A DNA stretch of 39,136 nucleotides, from assembly GCA_035647815.1 (NCBI GenBank), contig DASRMR010000053.1:1-39136 (forward strand), written 5' to 3'. This DNA comes from JAAYRQ01 sp035647815. Lineage in GTDB: Bacteria; Bacillota; Syntrophomonadia; Syntrophomonadales; Syntrophomonadaceae. This document shows, piece by piece, positions 25,004-33,464 of the stretch. Made by a program: the position numbers and the translations under genes. The notes under the pieces were generated by a model, which was given only the letters and a program-made list of their open reading frames with translations, had not been told where the DNA came from and searched no databases. Position 1 is the stretch's first letter, and every line of letters starts with the position of its first letter.

Positions 25004-26048
25004 TACTATCAGATGGTCCTTTATTTAACAAATAAAAACCACCTATTGCTACTCCTAATACTACTAAGATAATTATAATAGTTTTTCCTGCACCTTGATT
25101 ATCTTTAACCGGTTTTTTAGCTGGTGCATTATTATCAGTAGTACTTTCTCCTAAAACGGCAGGCATTATATCTGCAAACTGTTTAACTCCCTCTATAGCC
25201 TCTTCCTTATGGTTTTTATGAGCGCCAACTTCTATTAGCATAGCTCTAGGGCTTAAGTCTTGGTTATAATCACCTTTACCTAAAAGTATCCCATTAGATA
25301 AGCCAGGCTTTTGCTGATCCATGGCTGATTTAATTCTTTTAGCATATTCTAAATTACTATTCGAATTTGGATTAGTGCGACCTACTACTAATTTTATCTG
25401 GGTAACATCTTTATCTTTTACTGTCGATTCGTATTCTTCCGGTGGTATAGCATCCCGATGCACATCGAAGATAGCAGCTGGATTCTTTTTTAGTAAAGTG
25501 GCAGCTGTTTTTCTAGAACGATTATAAGCATTAATATCATTAGGGTTATGATTTTCTTCACTATATTGAACCTTAAAACCATGGGCTTCTAATCTTTCCT
25601 TAAATGACTTGGCTACATCATATATCCCCCCATCACCATCGATACTCGCCTTACCATCAGAAGGTACATATGACTCATCACTATGGGTAACATATATAGC
25701 TATGGTAGATTTGTCTTTACCTTCTGCAACTAATGCTGCATCACTAGGAAATACTCCCGCTTTAGCTTCCTGAGTAAAATTTATAACTGGCATCTTTTCT
25801 TTCCCTACATAACTACACATAGCTTTATCACCTATAACTTCAATAACTTTGTAACGCGAATTATCCGCGCTTATATACTCATCACCTATATATATCTTTC
25901 TAGAAGTTTTAAGAATAGTATTATTGTTTTCATCTACTAAAGTTATATATTGTCCTGGAGGTGTTTCTTCATGTGCTACAACATTCAAAGTTAGAGACAT
26001 AATAAAGACTGCGCTTAAAAGTAAGATTAATCGCTTTTTATTCTTCAT
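24996..26048 (-). CDS. spoIIP: SpoIIP-like stage II sporulation amidase
   Basis: About 350 residues. An N-terminal hydrophobic segment (LILLLSAVFIMSLTLNVVA) is followed by a short ~80-residue region and the SpoIIP amidase domain with its zinc-ligand regions IYVTHSDESYVPSDG, FDVHRDAIP and LIEVGAHKNHKEEA. A second hydrophobic segment ends the protein (TIIIILVVLGVAIGGFYLL). SpoIIP removes peptidoglycan stem peptides during engulfment. The C-terminal anchor and short N-terminal region differ from Bacillus SpoIIP, so a specialised paralog is possible. I start at ATG 26048, 8 nt after GGAGG; the GTG at 26057 overlaps that site. Confidence 0.88.
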   Translation of the reverse strand: MKNKKRLILLLSAVFIMSLTLNVVAHEETPPGQYITLVDENNNTILKTSRKIYIGDEYISADNSRYKVIEVIGDKAMCSYVGKEKMPVINFTQEAKAGVFPSDAALVAEGKDKSTIAIYVTHSDESYVPSDGKASIDGDGGIYDVAKSFKERLEAHGFKVQYSEENHNPNDINAYNRSRKTAATLLKKNPAAIFDVHRDAIPPEEYESTVKDKDVTQIKLVVGRTNPNSNSNLEYAKRIKSAMDQQKPGLSNGILLGKGDYNQDLSPRAMLIEVGAHKNHKEEAIEGVKQFADIMPAVLGESTTDNNAPAKKPVKDNQGAGKTIIIILVVLGVAIGGFYLLNKGPSDSNG

Positions 26049-26751
26049 CGCGGTCACCTCCTTCTAGTTCTTCTTGAATAGGTTTATTGGCAGGCTCCGG
26101 TTCCCTTAAGTTTCTAAGCAATTCTTCTGGTCTTCCTTCTGTTTTGGGCCCTCCTTGTATTCTTTCTAAAATTTCACCAATTGTTTCAGCTAATAAAACT
26201 GCTAAAATACCCGCTAAAATTAGTGAATCAAAAGCACCGGCTCCACCTATAGCTACTGTTCCCCTGACCCCATTATTGACTAAATAAAAATATTGAGTTA
26301 CATCAAGAGCTAATACGCCCATTACTGCCGCGAAAAAAGCTCCTCTTCTCGACCGACCTGCTAAATACCCAACTACACCTGCTGTTAACGGATAAATATA
26401 AATAGGATCTATAAATATCTGTTCCGGTTGGGCACCTAAATACCTACCAGCTAAATATAATACTAAACCAGTTACAGCAGCAGCAATAATAGCACGTACC
26501 TTTTCGTAAGTAGTACCTGCTCCTAACAAGACATATATCGCCAAACCTACTGCAATAATACCCCCGACATTAATAGTAATTCTGCTTCCGATAGGGATAT
26601 CAATAAAACTCCCTACAATAATTGCTGCTATAATTCCTAAAGCAGCCTTATCACTCAGTCTTAGCTTATCAAGCATGCGATGAGCTACTCCAAAATATAT
26701 TAATATCGAAACTACCACAAGTGCTATTAAACCGAATGGAAAATTTGCCAC
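26038..26751 (-). CDS. DUF1614 family multi-pass membrane protein
   Basis: About 237 residues with some six membrane segments (FPFGLIALVVVSILIYFGV, ALGIIAAIIVGSF, GGIIAVGLAIYVLLG, YIYPLTAGVVGYLAG and others) and a charged tail. LRLSDKAALGIIAA, DIPIG and INVGGII are the DUF1614 landmarks. I start at GTG 26751, 8 nt after AAAGGA; an upstream TTG-started frame would add 22 polar residues. It is the first gene of the sporulation-linked cluster and overlaps spoIIP by 11 nt. Confidence 0.82.
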   Translation of the reverse strand: MANFPFGLIALVVVSILIYFGVAHRMLDKLRLSDKAALGIIAAIIVGSFIDIPIGSRITINVGGIIAVGLAIYVLLGAGTTYEKVRAIIAAAVTGLVLYLAGRYLGAQPEQIFIDPIYIYPLTAGVVGYLAGRSRRGAFFAAVMGVLALDVTQYFYLVNNGVRGTVAIGGAGAFDSLILAGILAVLLAETIGEILERIQGGPKTEGRPEELLRNLREPEPANKPIQEELEGGDRDEE

Positions 26752-26824
26752 CTTAACCATCCTTTCAAAATATAATTTCTCATCAATATATTCCCCTTTA
26801 ACCCACTTAATAATCAAAAATTAG

Positions 26825-26853
26825 CAAAAAAATAAAGCTGCCTTTAAGCAGCT
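26825..26853 (-). terminator. Terminator of the mobA-fni unit
   Basis: On the minus strand AGCTGC, loop TTAAAG, GCAGCT, then TTATTTTTTT. It separates fni from the DUF1614 cluster. Confidence 0.85.
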
Positions 26854-26906
26854 CTAACTTATAAAACTTATATTTGCTTATATAATCGTGTAAAAGACTA
26901 GATTAA

Positions 26907-27956
26907 TTAAAAACTTCTTCCCCAAAAAGCAGGGTCGATATTCCTCGCTCTTAAATACTGTTCAGTTTTTCCTAATATAATTACTGGTTTTTTTTGTAAT
27001 TCAGATATGTTTTTAGAACCAGTCATTAAAAAGGCAGCTTTAAGCCGATAAATTAAATCATTAATGTTTTGATTTAGCTCATTTTGACCTTGATTTACGA
27101 GTAGTTTTAAAAATGAACCCGCTATACCGACATAATTAGCTCCCATAGCTAGTGATTTAATAGTATCTAAAGTTGTCCTAATTCCACCTGAGGCGATAAT
27201 AGTTATAGGAAGTCCTAAGCTTACTGTCTCTGCTAAACTGAAAGCAGTTGGGTTTCCCCAGCTGTCTAATTCTCCTCCGAACATGCCATCCCTTTGATCT
27301 TCAATAGTGATGAAGTTTGTACCACCTTTACCACTTATGTCAAAATAACGTATTCCTGTATCAAATAAGATTTGTATACTTTCTTTAGAGAAACCAAAAC
27401 CTACTTCCTTGGCAATAACTGGTACAGGGGATATGCGGATAATTTCTGTTACATTTTTGATAGTGCCCTTAAAACTTCTATCACCTTCACGCATAGCTAG
27501 TTCTTGGGGAATATTAAAGTGCAGTTGAATAGCATCTGCCTTAATCATTTCTATAGCCTTTAGCACATCATCTGTAGCTCTATTAGCTCCAATATTAGCA
27601 AGGATTATTCCTTCGGGATTCTCATCTCTTACTACACTAAATGTTTTTATAAGTTCTGGTTCGCTAATAGCAATAGTTTGAGAACCTACTGCCATAGCTA
27701 TATTATACTTCTTAGCCATTCGGGCTAAGACTTTATTGATCTCATAAGCTTTTTCAGTTCCCCCAGTAATAGCGTTTACTATTATGGGTAAATCCATTTT
27801 CTTAGAAGCAAATAGACAACTTAAGTCTACTTCATCCATATTTATTTCTGATACTGCTTGATGAACTAAGTGAATATCATTAAAACCCGTAGAAGAAGGG
27901 CCATCCTTATTAAGACTAGCTAAAATAATATGTTCATCTTTGCGCTTGTCTCTTAT
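26907..27956 (-). CDS. fni: Type 2 isopentenyl-diphosphate isomerase, apparent ATA start codon
   Basis: FMN enzyme interconverting IPP and DMAPP. About 349 residues: N-terminal RDKRKDEHIILAS, GFNDIHLVHQA, then INAITGGTEKAYEIN (the reported first Met at 27839 is 39 codons too late), AMAVGSQTIAI, AKEVGFG, DISGKGGTN and the FMN phosphate-binding SGGIRT. An in-frame TAG at 27971-27969 blocks any earlier start, and the only codon fitting the conserved N-terminus is ATA at 27956-27954, exactly 8 nt after AGGAGG (27970-27965). The ATA overlaps the mobA stop as ATAA, so translation is coupled. Confidence 0.93.
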   Translation of the reverse strand: MRDKRKDEHIILASLNKDGPSSTGFNDIHLVHQAVSEINMDEVDLSCLFASKKMDLPIIVNAITGGTEKAYEINKVLARMAKKYNIAMAVGSQTIAISEPELIKTFSVVRDENPEGIILANIGANRATDDVLKAIEMIKADAIQLHFNIPQELAMREGDRSFKGTIKNVTEIIRISPVPVIAKEVGFGFSKESIQILFDTGIRYFDISGKGGTNFITIEDQRDGMFGGELDSWGNPTAFSLAETVSLGLPITIIASGGIRTTLDTIKSLAMGANYVGIAGSFLKLLVNQGQNELNQNINDLIYRLKAAFLMTGSKNISELQKKPVIILGKTEQYLRARNIDPAFWGRSF

Positions 27957-28549
27957 GGGAAAAACCTCCTAGAAAGTTCTTGCGCTCTAAGCAATGCAGA
28001 TTTATCATTTATATTAAAAAATATATCATCTAAATCACCGAATTTTATTAGCTCATTTTCCTCTAGGACTTTAGAATTTAAATCTCTGAACAATAAAGTA
28101 GTCTTAAGTTTTTTGTTTTCTAGACAGTCAGTAAGTACTGGTAAACTGCTTTTATTATAAAGAGCAGCAGTAGCTTGGAAAAACCCATTTGTTCTGGCTA
28201 CAACGGTATCATAGCCATCTATCCTATCAAACATATATTTAATTAGTGTATCAGGAACAAATGGCATATCACAAGCTAAAGCGAAAACTACTTCATTAGT
28301 ACTATTAACTAATGCTGAATGTATACCACCTATTGGTCCTAATCTCGGATATATATCAGTATAAACTTCTACACCTAAATCTTGATATTCTTCCGGATCA
28401 TTAGTGATAATAATAGTTTCATCAAACATTTGCTTAAACCTGGCTAGGATAATATCAATTATTCTCATGTCACCTAGTTCAGCAAAAGCTTTATTATATT
28501 TCATGCGTGAACTTTTTCCACCAGCTAAAATTGCTCCACTTATTTTCAC
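27953..28549 (-). CDS. mobA: Molybdenum cofactor guanylyltransferase
   Basis: Attaches GMP to molybdopterin. 198 residues with N-terminal AILAGGKSSRMKYNKA, the nucleotide-binding signature, then PRLGPIGGIHSAL and FALACDMPFVPD. The start is GTG 28549 after AGGAAGTGG. It overlaps fni by 4 nt; no other molybdenum gene is in the window. Confidence 0.9.
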   Translation of the reverse strand: MKISGAILAGGKSSRMKYNKAFAELGDMRIIDIILARFKQMFDETIIITNDPEEYQDLGVEVYTDIYPRLGPIGGIHSALVNSTNEVVFALACDMPFVPDTLIKYMFDRIDGYDTVVARTNGFFQATAALYNKSSLPVLTDCLENKKLKTTLLFRDLNSKVLEENELIKFGDLDDIFFNINDKSALLRAQELSRRFFP

Positions 28550-28578
28550 TTAAACCACTTCCTGTTCATCATTTAAGG

Positions 28579-28600
28579 AAAAAGGCTGCACACAGCAGCC
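28579..28600 (-). terminator. Terminator of the aro-ispH operon
   Basis: On the minus strand GGCTGC, loop TGTGT, GCAGCC, then TTTTT. It lies 34 bp past the ispH-S1 stop. Confidence 0.85.
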
Positions 28601-28633
28601 TAAAATCATTTTTTTATTTATAACTATATTTCT

Positions 28634-30784
28634 TTATTCGTAATCTTCTTCGCTATCCTGATTGTCTAAATACTCTTGAATTTCTTGTTCTTCCACATCT
28701 TCACTAACTTGTTTCAAGGATAAACCAATTTTCTTTTCTTCCAAGTCTAGACTTATGATTTTAACAGATATCTTGTCTCCGACTTGTACAACATCTTCAG
28801 GTTTCTCCACCCTATAGTCAGCTAATTGTGAAATATGGACTAGTCCATCTACACCAGGGACTAACTCTATAAAAGCTCCAAAAGGCGCAATTCGAACTAC
28901 AGTTCCTTCGATTATATCACCTTCGAAGTTGTTTTCTATAATAGTTTCCCATGGGCTTTTAAGTAGAGCTTTTCTACTCAATGAAACTCTTTGCTTTTCG
29001 TTATCAATGCCTAGTATAAATACTTCTAAATCTTCACCTTCAGTTAGTATATCGGAAGGGTGATTGACCCTACGATGTTCTAATTCAGAAACATGAAGTA
29101 ATCCTTCATAACCTCCTAAGTCGATAAATGCACCATAATCAACAATGCGTTTTACTCTACCTTGGCGAGTTTGACCTTCTTCAATACTGTTCCAGAATTC
29201 CTCTCTTAACTTGGCTTTCTCTGCTTCAACTATTTCTTTACGAGAAATCACTATTTGAGAACCTCTTCTTTTATTACGATTAAACTCGATGATTTTGAAA
29301 TCAAAAGTTTTGCCTTTATATTCGCCTAAATCTTTAACATAACCTACATCTACATGTGAAGCAGGTAAAAAGGCTATTATTCCTACATCAACTAGAAGAC
29401 CACCTTTTACTACATCGACAACAGTTCCACTAATTAATCCATTAGCCTTATAATCTTCTTCAAGTTTATCTAAGACTTTTAACGAATCAACTTTCTTTTT
29501 GGATAAAAGTATGGTTCCGTCTGAATCCCACTTTAATACTAAAACTTCAATCTCATCACCGACATTAACTTCCTCTTTGCAGGATTCCACATCTGTAGTT
29601 GATATTTCTCTTCTAGGGATTACTCCCTCTGATTTGCCTCCAACGTCAACCATAACTTCATCATCAAGAACTTGTATGACAGTTCCCTTTATAACATCGC
29701 CACGGCCTGGTGACTCCATTCCAGCCATCTCAGCCTCTAGTTTAGCGAATGATTCCTCGTTATTTTCCAGTTGGGTTTCTGGTTCTGTTACCTGATCTTC
29801 AGTTTCCAGATTTGTTTCCTGTTCTTCGGTTTCCAACTCTGTTACCTGATCTTCAGTTTCCAGATTTGTTTCCTGATCTTCAGTTTCTAAATTTGTTGCC
29901 TGATCTTCAGTTTCTAAATTTGTTGCCTGATCTTGGTTTTCATTTTCTTCATAATCTGTCATCCTATCAAATACCTCCTTAATAATCCAGTCCGGAGTTG
30001 AAGCACCTGCAGTAATACCTATCTTAGATACCCCTTTTAACCACTTATCTTCTATGTCAGACATATTTTGAATTAAATAAGTCTTAACTCCGGTCTCAAC
30101 ACACTCATTGAAAAGAGTGGTTGTGTTTGAGCTCTTTTTATCACCTATCACTAGCATTAGTTCTACTTCTTTAGCTAGATTTCGAGCAGCTTCTTGCCTT
30201 TTTCTAGTTGCAGAACATATAGTGTTAAAAACCCTTACCTCGCTAGCTTTAGATAATAAAATGTTGGCTACTGCAAAAAAATCTTTTTCATCTCTAGTAG
30301 TTTGTGACACAAGAGCAATTTTCTTTTGCCTAGGGTAGTTATTTGCATCATCAAACGTTTCGATTACAGTAGCTTTATTTCCACACCATCCTAGTATTCC
30401 TTTGACTTCAGGATGACTGTTAGCTCCATAGATAACTATACTATATTCTTCCTTGACTAATTCCACAACTATATCGTGAACCCTTTTTACTAAAGGACAT
30501 GTCGCGTCTTTTATTACGAGACTTTTGTCCTCAGCCGTTTTTATAATATCTGGTGATACTCCGTGAGATCTAATAATAACCCCATTATTCTCACTACTAA
30601 TACCTTCTAAGTTTTCAATCGTACTTAAGCCTAGATTTTCGAAATATTCTATAACTAGATCATTATGCACTAAAGGTCCTAAGCAGTGCCAGTTAGTTTC
30701 ATCTGTTAATGAAGTGTTAGCAATTTCAAAAGCTCTTTTTACACCAGAACAAAAACCAGCATTTTTTGCTAATACAGCTTGCAC
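28634..30784 (-). CDS. ispH: IspH–ribosomal protein S1 fusion
   Basis: About 716 residues. Residues 1-275 are HMBPP reductase, the last MEP-pathway step, with the three [4Fe-4S] cysteines in AKNAGFCSGVKRA, KDATCPLVKRV and NTICSATRKRQ. A 65-residue acidic repeat linker follows, then four S1 RNA-binding domains (GTVIQVLDDEVMVDVGGKSE; GTVVDVVKGGLLVDVG; GRVKRIVDYGAFIDLGGYEG; GTVVRIAPFGAFIELVPG). Such fusions are known in Clostridia. I start at GTG 30784, 7 nt after GGGGTG; the upstream ATG adds nine unconserved residues. It ends the operon before the terminator at 28579. Confidence 0.95.
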   Translation of the reverse strand: MQAVLAKNAGFCSGVKRAFEIANTSLTDETNWHCLGPLVHNDLVIEYFENLGLSTIENLEGISSENNGVIIRSHGVSPDIIKTAEDKSLVIKDATCPLVKRVHDIVVELVKEEYSIVIYGANSHPEVKGILGWCGNKATVIETFDDANNYPRQKKIALVSQTTRDEKDFFAVANILLSKASEVRVFNTICSATRKRQEAARNLAKEVELMLVIGDKKSSNTTTLFNECVETGVKTYLIQNMSDIEDKWLKGVSKIGITAGASTPDWIIKEVFDRMTDYEENENQDQATNLETEDQATNLETEDQETNLETEDQVTELETEEQETNLETEDQVTEPETQLENNEESFAKLEAEMAGMESPGRGDVIKGTVIQVLDDEVMVDVGGKSEGVIPRREISTTDVESCKEEVNVGDEIEVLVLKWDSDGTILLSKKKVDSLKVLDKLEEDYKANGLISGTVVDVVKGGLLVDVGIIAFLPASHVDVGYVKDLGEYKGKTFDFKIIEFNRNKRRGSQIVISRKEIVEAEKAKLREEFWNSIEEGQTRQGRVKRIVDYGAFIDLGGYEGLLHVSELEHRRVNHPSDILTEGEDLEVFILGIDNEKQRVSLSRKALLKSPWETIIENNFEGDIIEGTVVRIAPFGAFIELVPGVDGLVHISQLADYRVEKPEDVVQVGDKISVKIISLDLEEKKIGLSLKQVSEDVEEQEIQEYLDNQDSEEDYE
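29763..29940 (-). repeat. 27-bp tandem repeats encoding the IspH-S1 linker
   Basis: Six imperfect 27-bp units encode 9-residue repeats of the type DQATNLETE (variants DQETNLETE, DQVTELETE, EQETNLETE and DQVTEPETQ). The first two units are identical at protein level. Copy number may vary by slippage. Confidence 0.85.
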
Positions 30785-30826
30785 TACAAAACACCCCACA
30801 AATATTAACATATTCTAAAAATATTG

Positions 30827-31435
30827 CTAAATTCCTGCTTCTTCTTCTAAAAGAGCATTTATTTCTTTATCAATTATATCCGAAACTTCAGCCATAATGG
30901 CAGAATTGACCCTTTTATCTTTAAATTCCTCTAATTTTATAGGTTGGCCAACTTTAACTTTTAATGGTCTAAACCAACCTATAGGAAAAGCAGAATCTGT
31001 TCCTATACAGGCTACTGGTATGACTGGTGCTCCAGTTTTTAGAGCAATCATAGCTACCCCTAATTGTGCTTTTACTTCCTTATTAGTTTTATTTCTAGAT
31101 CCTTCGGGAAACATTCCGAGTATTAAACCTTGCTCTAGTATGCTTATTGATTCCCTTATGGCTTTTCTATCTGCAGCACCACGTTTAACTGGAAAAGCAT
31201 TGAGACTTTTAATTAATTTGCCCAAAATCTTATAATTAAACAACTCAGCTTTAGCCATAAAATGAATTTGTCTTTTAAAAACAGCTGCAACCATAATTGG
31301 ATCCCAAGCACTAACATGGTTGGCTACAACAATTAATGGACCTTTTGCAGGTATATTATTAGTTGCACCCTCAGACCTTAAGCCCAAAAGGAAAAGGATT
31401 GGCCTTACAAGCCACCAAAGTATTCTATATAACAT
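30827..31435 (-). CDS. plsC: 1-acyl-sn-glycerol-3-phosphate acyltransferase
   Basis: Makes phosphatidic acid. 202 residues: N-terminal hydrophobic segment, the catalytic NHVSAWDP (HX4D) near residue 38, FPVKRGAADRKA, and FPEGSRNK with the acceptor-binding EGSR. Its ATG overlaps the cmk stop as TAATG. Confidence 0.95.
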   Translation of the reverse strand: MLYRILWWLVRPILFLLGLRSEGATNNIPAKGPLIVVANHVSAWDPIMVAAVFKRQIHFMAKAELFNYKILGKLIKSLNAFPVKRGAADRKAIRESISILEQGLILGMFPEGSRNKTNKEVKAQLGVAMIALKTGAPVIPVACIGTDSAFPIGWFRPLKVKVGQPIKLEEFKDKRVNSAIMAEVSDIIDKEINALLEEEAGI

Positions 31436-32097
31436 TATCTTGACTCCTGATCTATATAAGAAAGCAATATGTTAAAAACTTCTTTAATGCTTTTACCAGT
31501 CGTATCTATAATTATTGAGTCTTCTAGTACTTTCAGCGACCCTACTTGACGCTTAGCGTCACTATCATCCCTTTGGGCAATATCACTTTTTACTTTATCA
31601 TAAGTAATATGGTAACCTTGAATTTTCAACTCTTCAATACGCCTGTTGGCTCTTTCTTCCAAACTAGCCGTTACAAAAAACTTATATGTAGCATCGGGTA
31701 AAACACACTCCCCAACATCTCTGCCATCCATAACCACAGAGGAATACTCAGCCATCTTTTGCTGTTCTTTAACCAGAATTTCTCTAATAGTTACCAAAGA
31801 AGCAAGTTTAGAAACATGGAGACTCACCTCAGGTCTGCGAATCTCTTCGGTAACATTTTCTTTATCACAATATATATATTGTTGATCAACCTCATTTTCG
31901 AAATGTATTTTAGTAGATTTGGCTAAATCGGCAAGACTTTGGGTATTATCTAATTCGATGCCTAAGCGAAGGGCTTTCCACGTAAGTGCCCGGTACATAG
32001 CTCCTGTATCTATATAAATAAAGCCAAGTTTTTGGGCAAGCATTTTTGCAACCGTACTTTTCCCTGCTCCGGCAGGACCATCTATAGCGATTTTCAT
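31435..32097 (-). CDS. cmk: Cytidylate kinase
   Basis: Phosphorylates CMP and dCMP. About 220 residues with the P-loop IAIDGPAGAGKST, DTGAMYRALT, and MDGRDVGECVLPDA. I start at ATG 32097, 8 nt after AGGTGG, because that site overlaps the earlier in-frame GTG at 32109. It links aroA to plsC. Confidence 0.96.
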   Translation of the reverse strand: MKIAIDGPAGAGKSTVAKMLAQKLGFIYIDTGAMYRALTWKALRLGIELDNTQSLADLAKSTKIHFENEVDQQYIYCDKENVTEEIRRPEVSLHVSKLASLVTIREILVKEQQKMAEYSSVVMDGRDVGECVLPDATYKFFVTASLEERANRRIEELKIQGYHITYDKVKSDIAQRDDSDAKRQVGSLKVLEDSIIIDTTGKSIKEVFNILLSYIDQESR

Positions 32098-32165
32098 AAA
32101 AACTACCACCTACCAATATTCTACTTCATTTTAACATAACATGAATCAAAATAGATAATATATGT

Positions 32166-33455
32166 TTAGGTAAAATTTAAATCATTGATTCTTTCCCAAA
32201 ATTCTGGAAATGAAATATCGACTACCTGGGCATTATTTATCTTGGTTGCACCAGTTGCTAGCAGACCTGCTACAGCTAAACTCATAGCTATACGGTGATC
32301 TCCCCAACTATCAACTACTACACCTTTTAAGTTATCATAATTGCCTTCAATTATAAAGCCATCTTCAATTTCAGTTATATCTACACCCATTTTACCTAGT
32401 TCAGAACATATAGCTTTTATACGATCAGTTTCTTTCACCCTTAATTCGGATGCATCTCTAACTACTGATCTTCCATCAGCTACTGCCATAGCTACTGCTA
32501 ATATAGGTATCTCATCTATTAGACGAGGAATTATTTCTCCTTGTATCTCTATACTGTTAAGTAAAGCACCTCTTATGACTAAATCTGCTACTAGCTCACC
32601 ATTTACTAGTGATTCATTTTCTTTCTTTATATTAGCTCCCATCTGCTCCAAAACTTCTAGTACGCCTGCACGGGTTTGATTAATCCCTACACTTTTAACT
32701 AATACCTCAGCACCAGGTATAATGGAAGCTGCAACTATAAAGAATACTGCTGATGAAATATCATTAGGTACTTTTATAGTTTGAGGAATCAACTCTCTAC
32801 CGGGAGAAATAGTTACCGCTAGACCATTTTCGATAATATCTGCACCCATAGCCTTTAACATATTCTCACTATGGTTGCGCGACTTTTGAGGTTCAACTAT
32901 AGTTGTCGGTTCATTAGCTGTTAATCCAGCCAGCAATAAAGCAGATTTTATCTGGGCACTAGCAATAGGACTATTATAAGTAAAGCCTCGTAATGGTTTG
33001 CCTATTACAGCAAAAGGAGCGTAATTTCCATTAGCTCTAGCATGAATCTCTCCACCCATTTCTGATAATGGCTTAATTATTCTTTGCATAGGTCTTTGAT
33101 TAAGGGAATTATCGCCAGATAAAACAGAAAAGAAATCTTGTCCTGATAATAGACCAGTTAGTAATCTCATAGTCGTTCCAGAATTACCACAATATAAAAT
33201 ACTAGATGGTTCAGACAAACCTTTTAACCCTTTGCCTTTTATCCTCAATTTATCATGATCTGCTACTATTTCAATTCCTAGCTGTCTTATACAATTACTA
33301 GTAGCAATGGTATCATCAGCTAAGAGGAAATTCTCAACTACACTCTCCCCTTTAGCTAAAGCCGAAAATATGACGGCCCTATGTGATATAGATTTATCTG
33401 CACCTACTATTACTTCACCTTTAAATTCTTTACATTTGCGGATAATCCTACCCAT
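32166..33455 (-). CDS. aroA: 3-phosphoshikimate 1-carboxyvinyltransferase (EPSP synthase)
   Basis: Joins PEP to shikimate 3-phosphate. 429 residues, two similar domains: GADKSISHRAVIFSALA at the N-terminus, LYCGNSGTTMRLLTG near residue 90, AQIKSALLLAGL, then LRVKETDRI and SWGDHRIAMSLAVAG near the C-terminus, all catalytic or substrate-binding. GGTGG precedes the ATG. It follows tyrA by 9 bp. Confidence 0.97.
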   Translation of the reverse strand: MGRIIRKCKEFKGEVIVGADKSISHRAVIFSALAKGESVVENFLLADDTIATSNCIRQLGIEIVADHDKLRIKGKGLKGLSEPSSILYCGNSGTTMRLLTGLLSGQDFFSVLSGDNSLNQRPMQRIIKPLSEMGGEIHARANGNYAPFAVIGKPLRGFTYNSPIASAQIKSALLLAGLTANEPTTIVEPQKSRNHSENMLKAMGADIIENGLAVTISPGRELIPQTIKVPNDISSAVFFIVAASIIPGAEVLVKSVGINQTRAGVLEVLEQMGANIKKENESLVNGELVADLVIRGALLNSIEIQGEIIPRLIDEIPILAVAMAVADGRSVVRDASELRVKETDRIKAICSELGKMGVDITEIEDGFIIEGNYDNLKGVVVDSWGDHRIAMSLAVAGLLATGATKINNAQVVDISFPEFWERINDLNFT

Positions 33456-33464
33456 TTATTCCAC

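Noticed and set aside
29749..29982. Plus-strand open frame with Pro/Leu/Phe-rich repeats
   Set aside because: It is the antisense shadow of the 27-bp repeats in the IspH-S1 linker.
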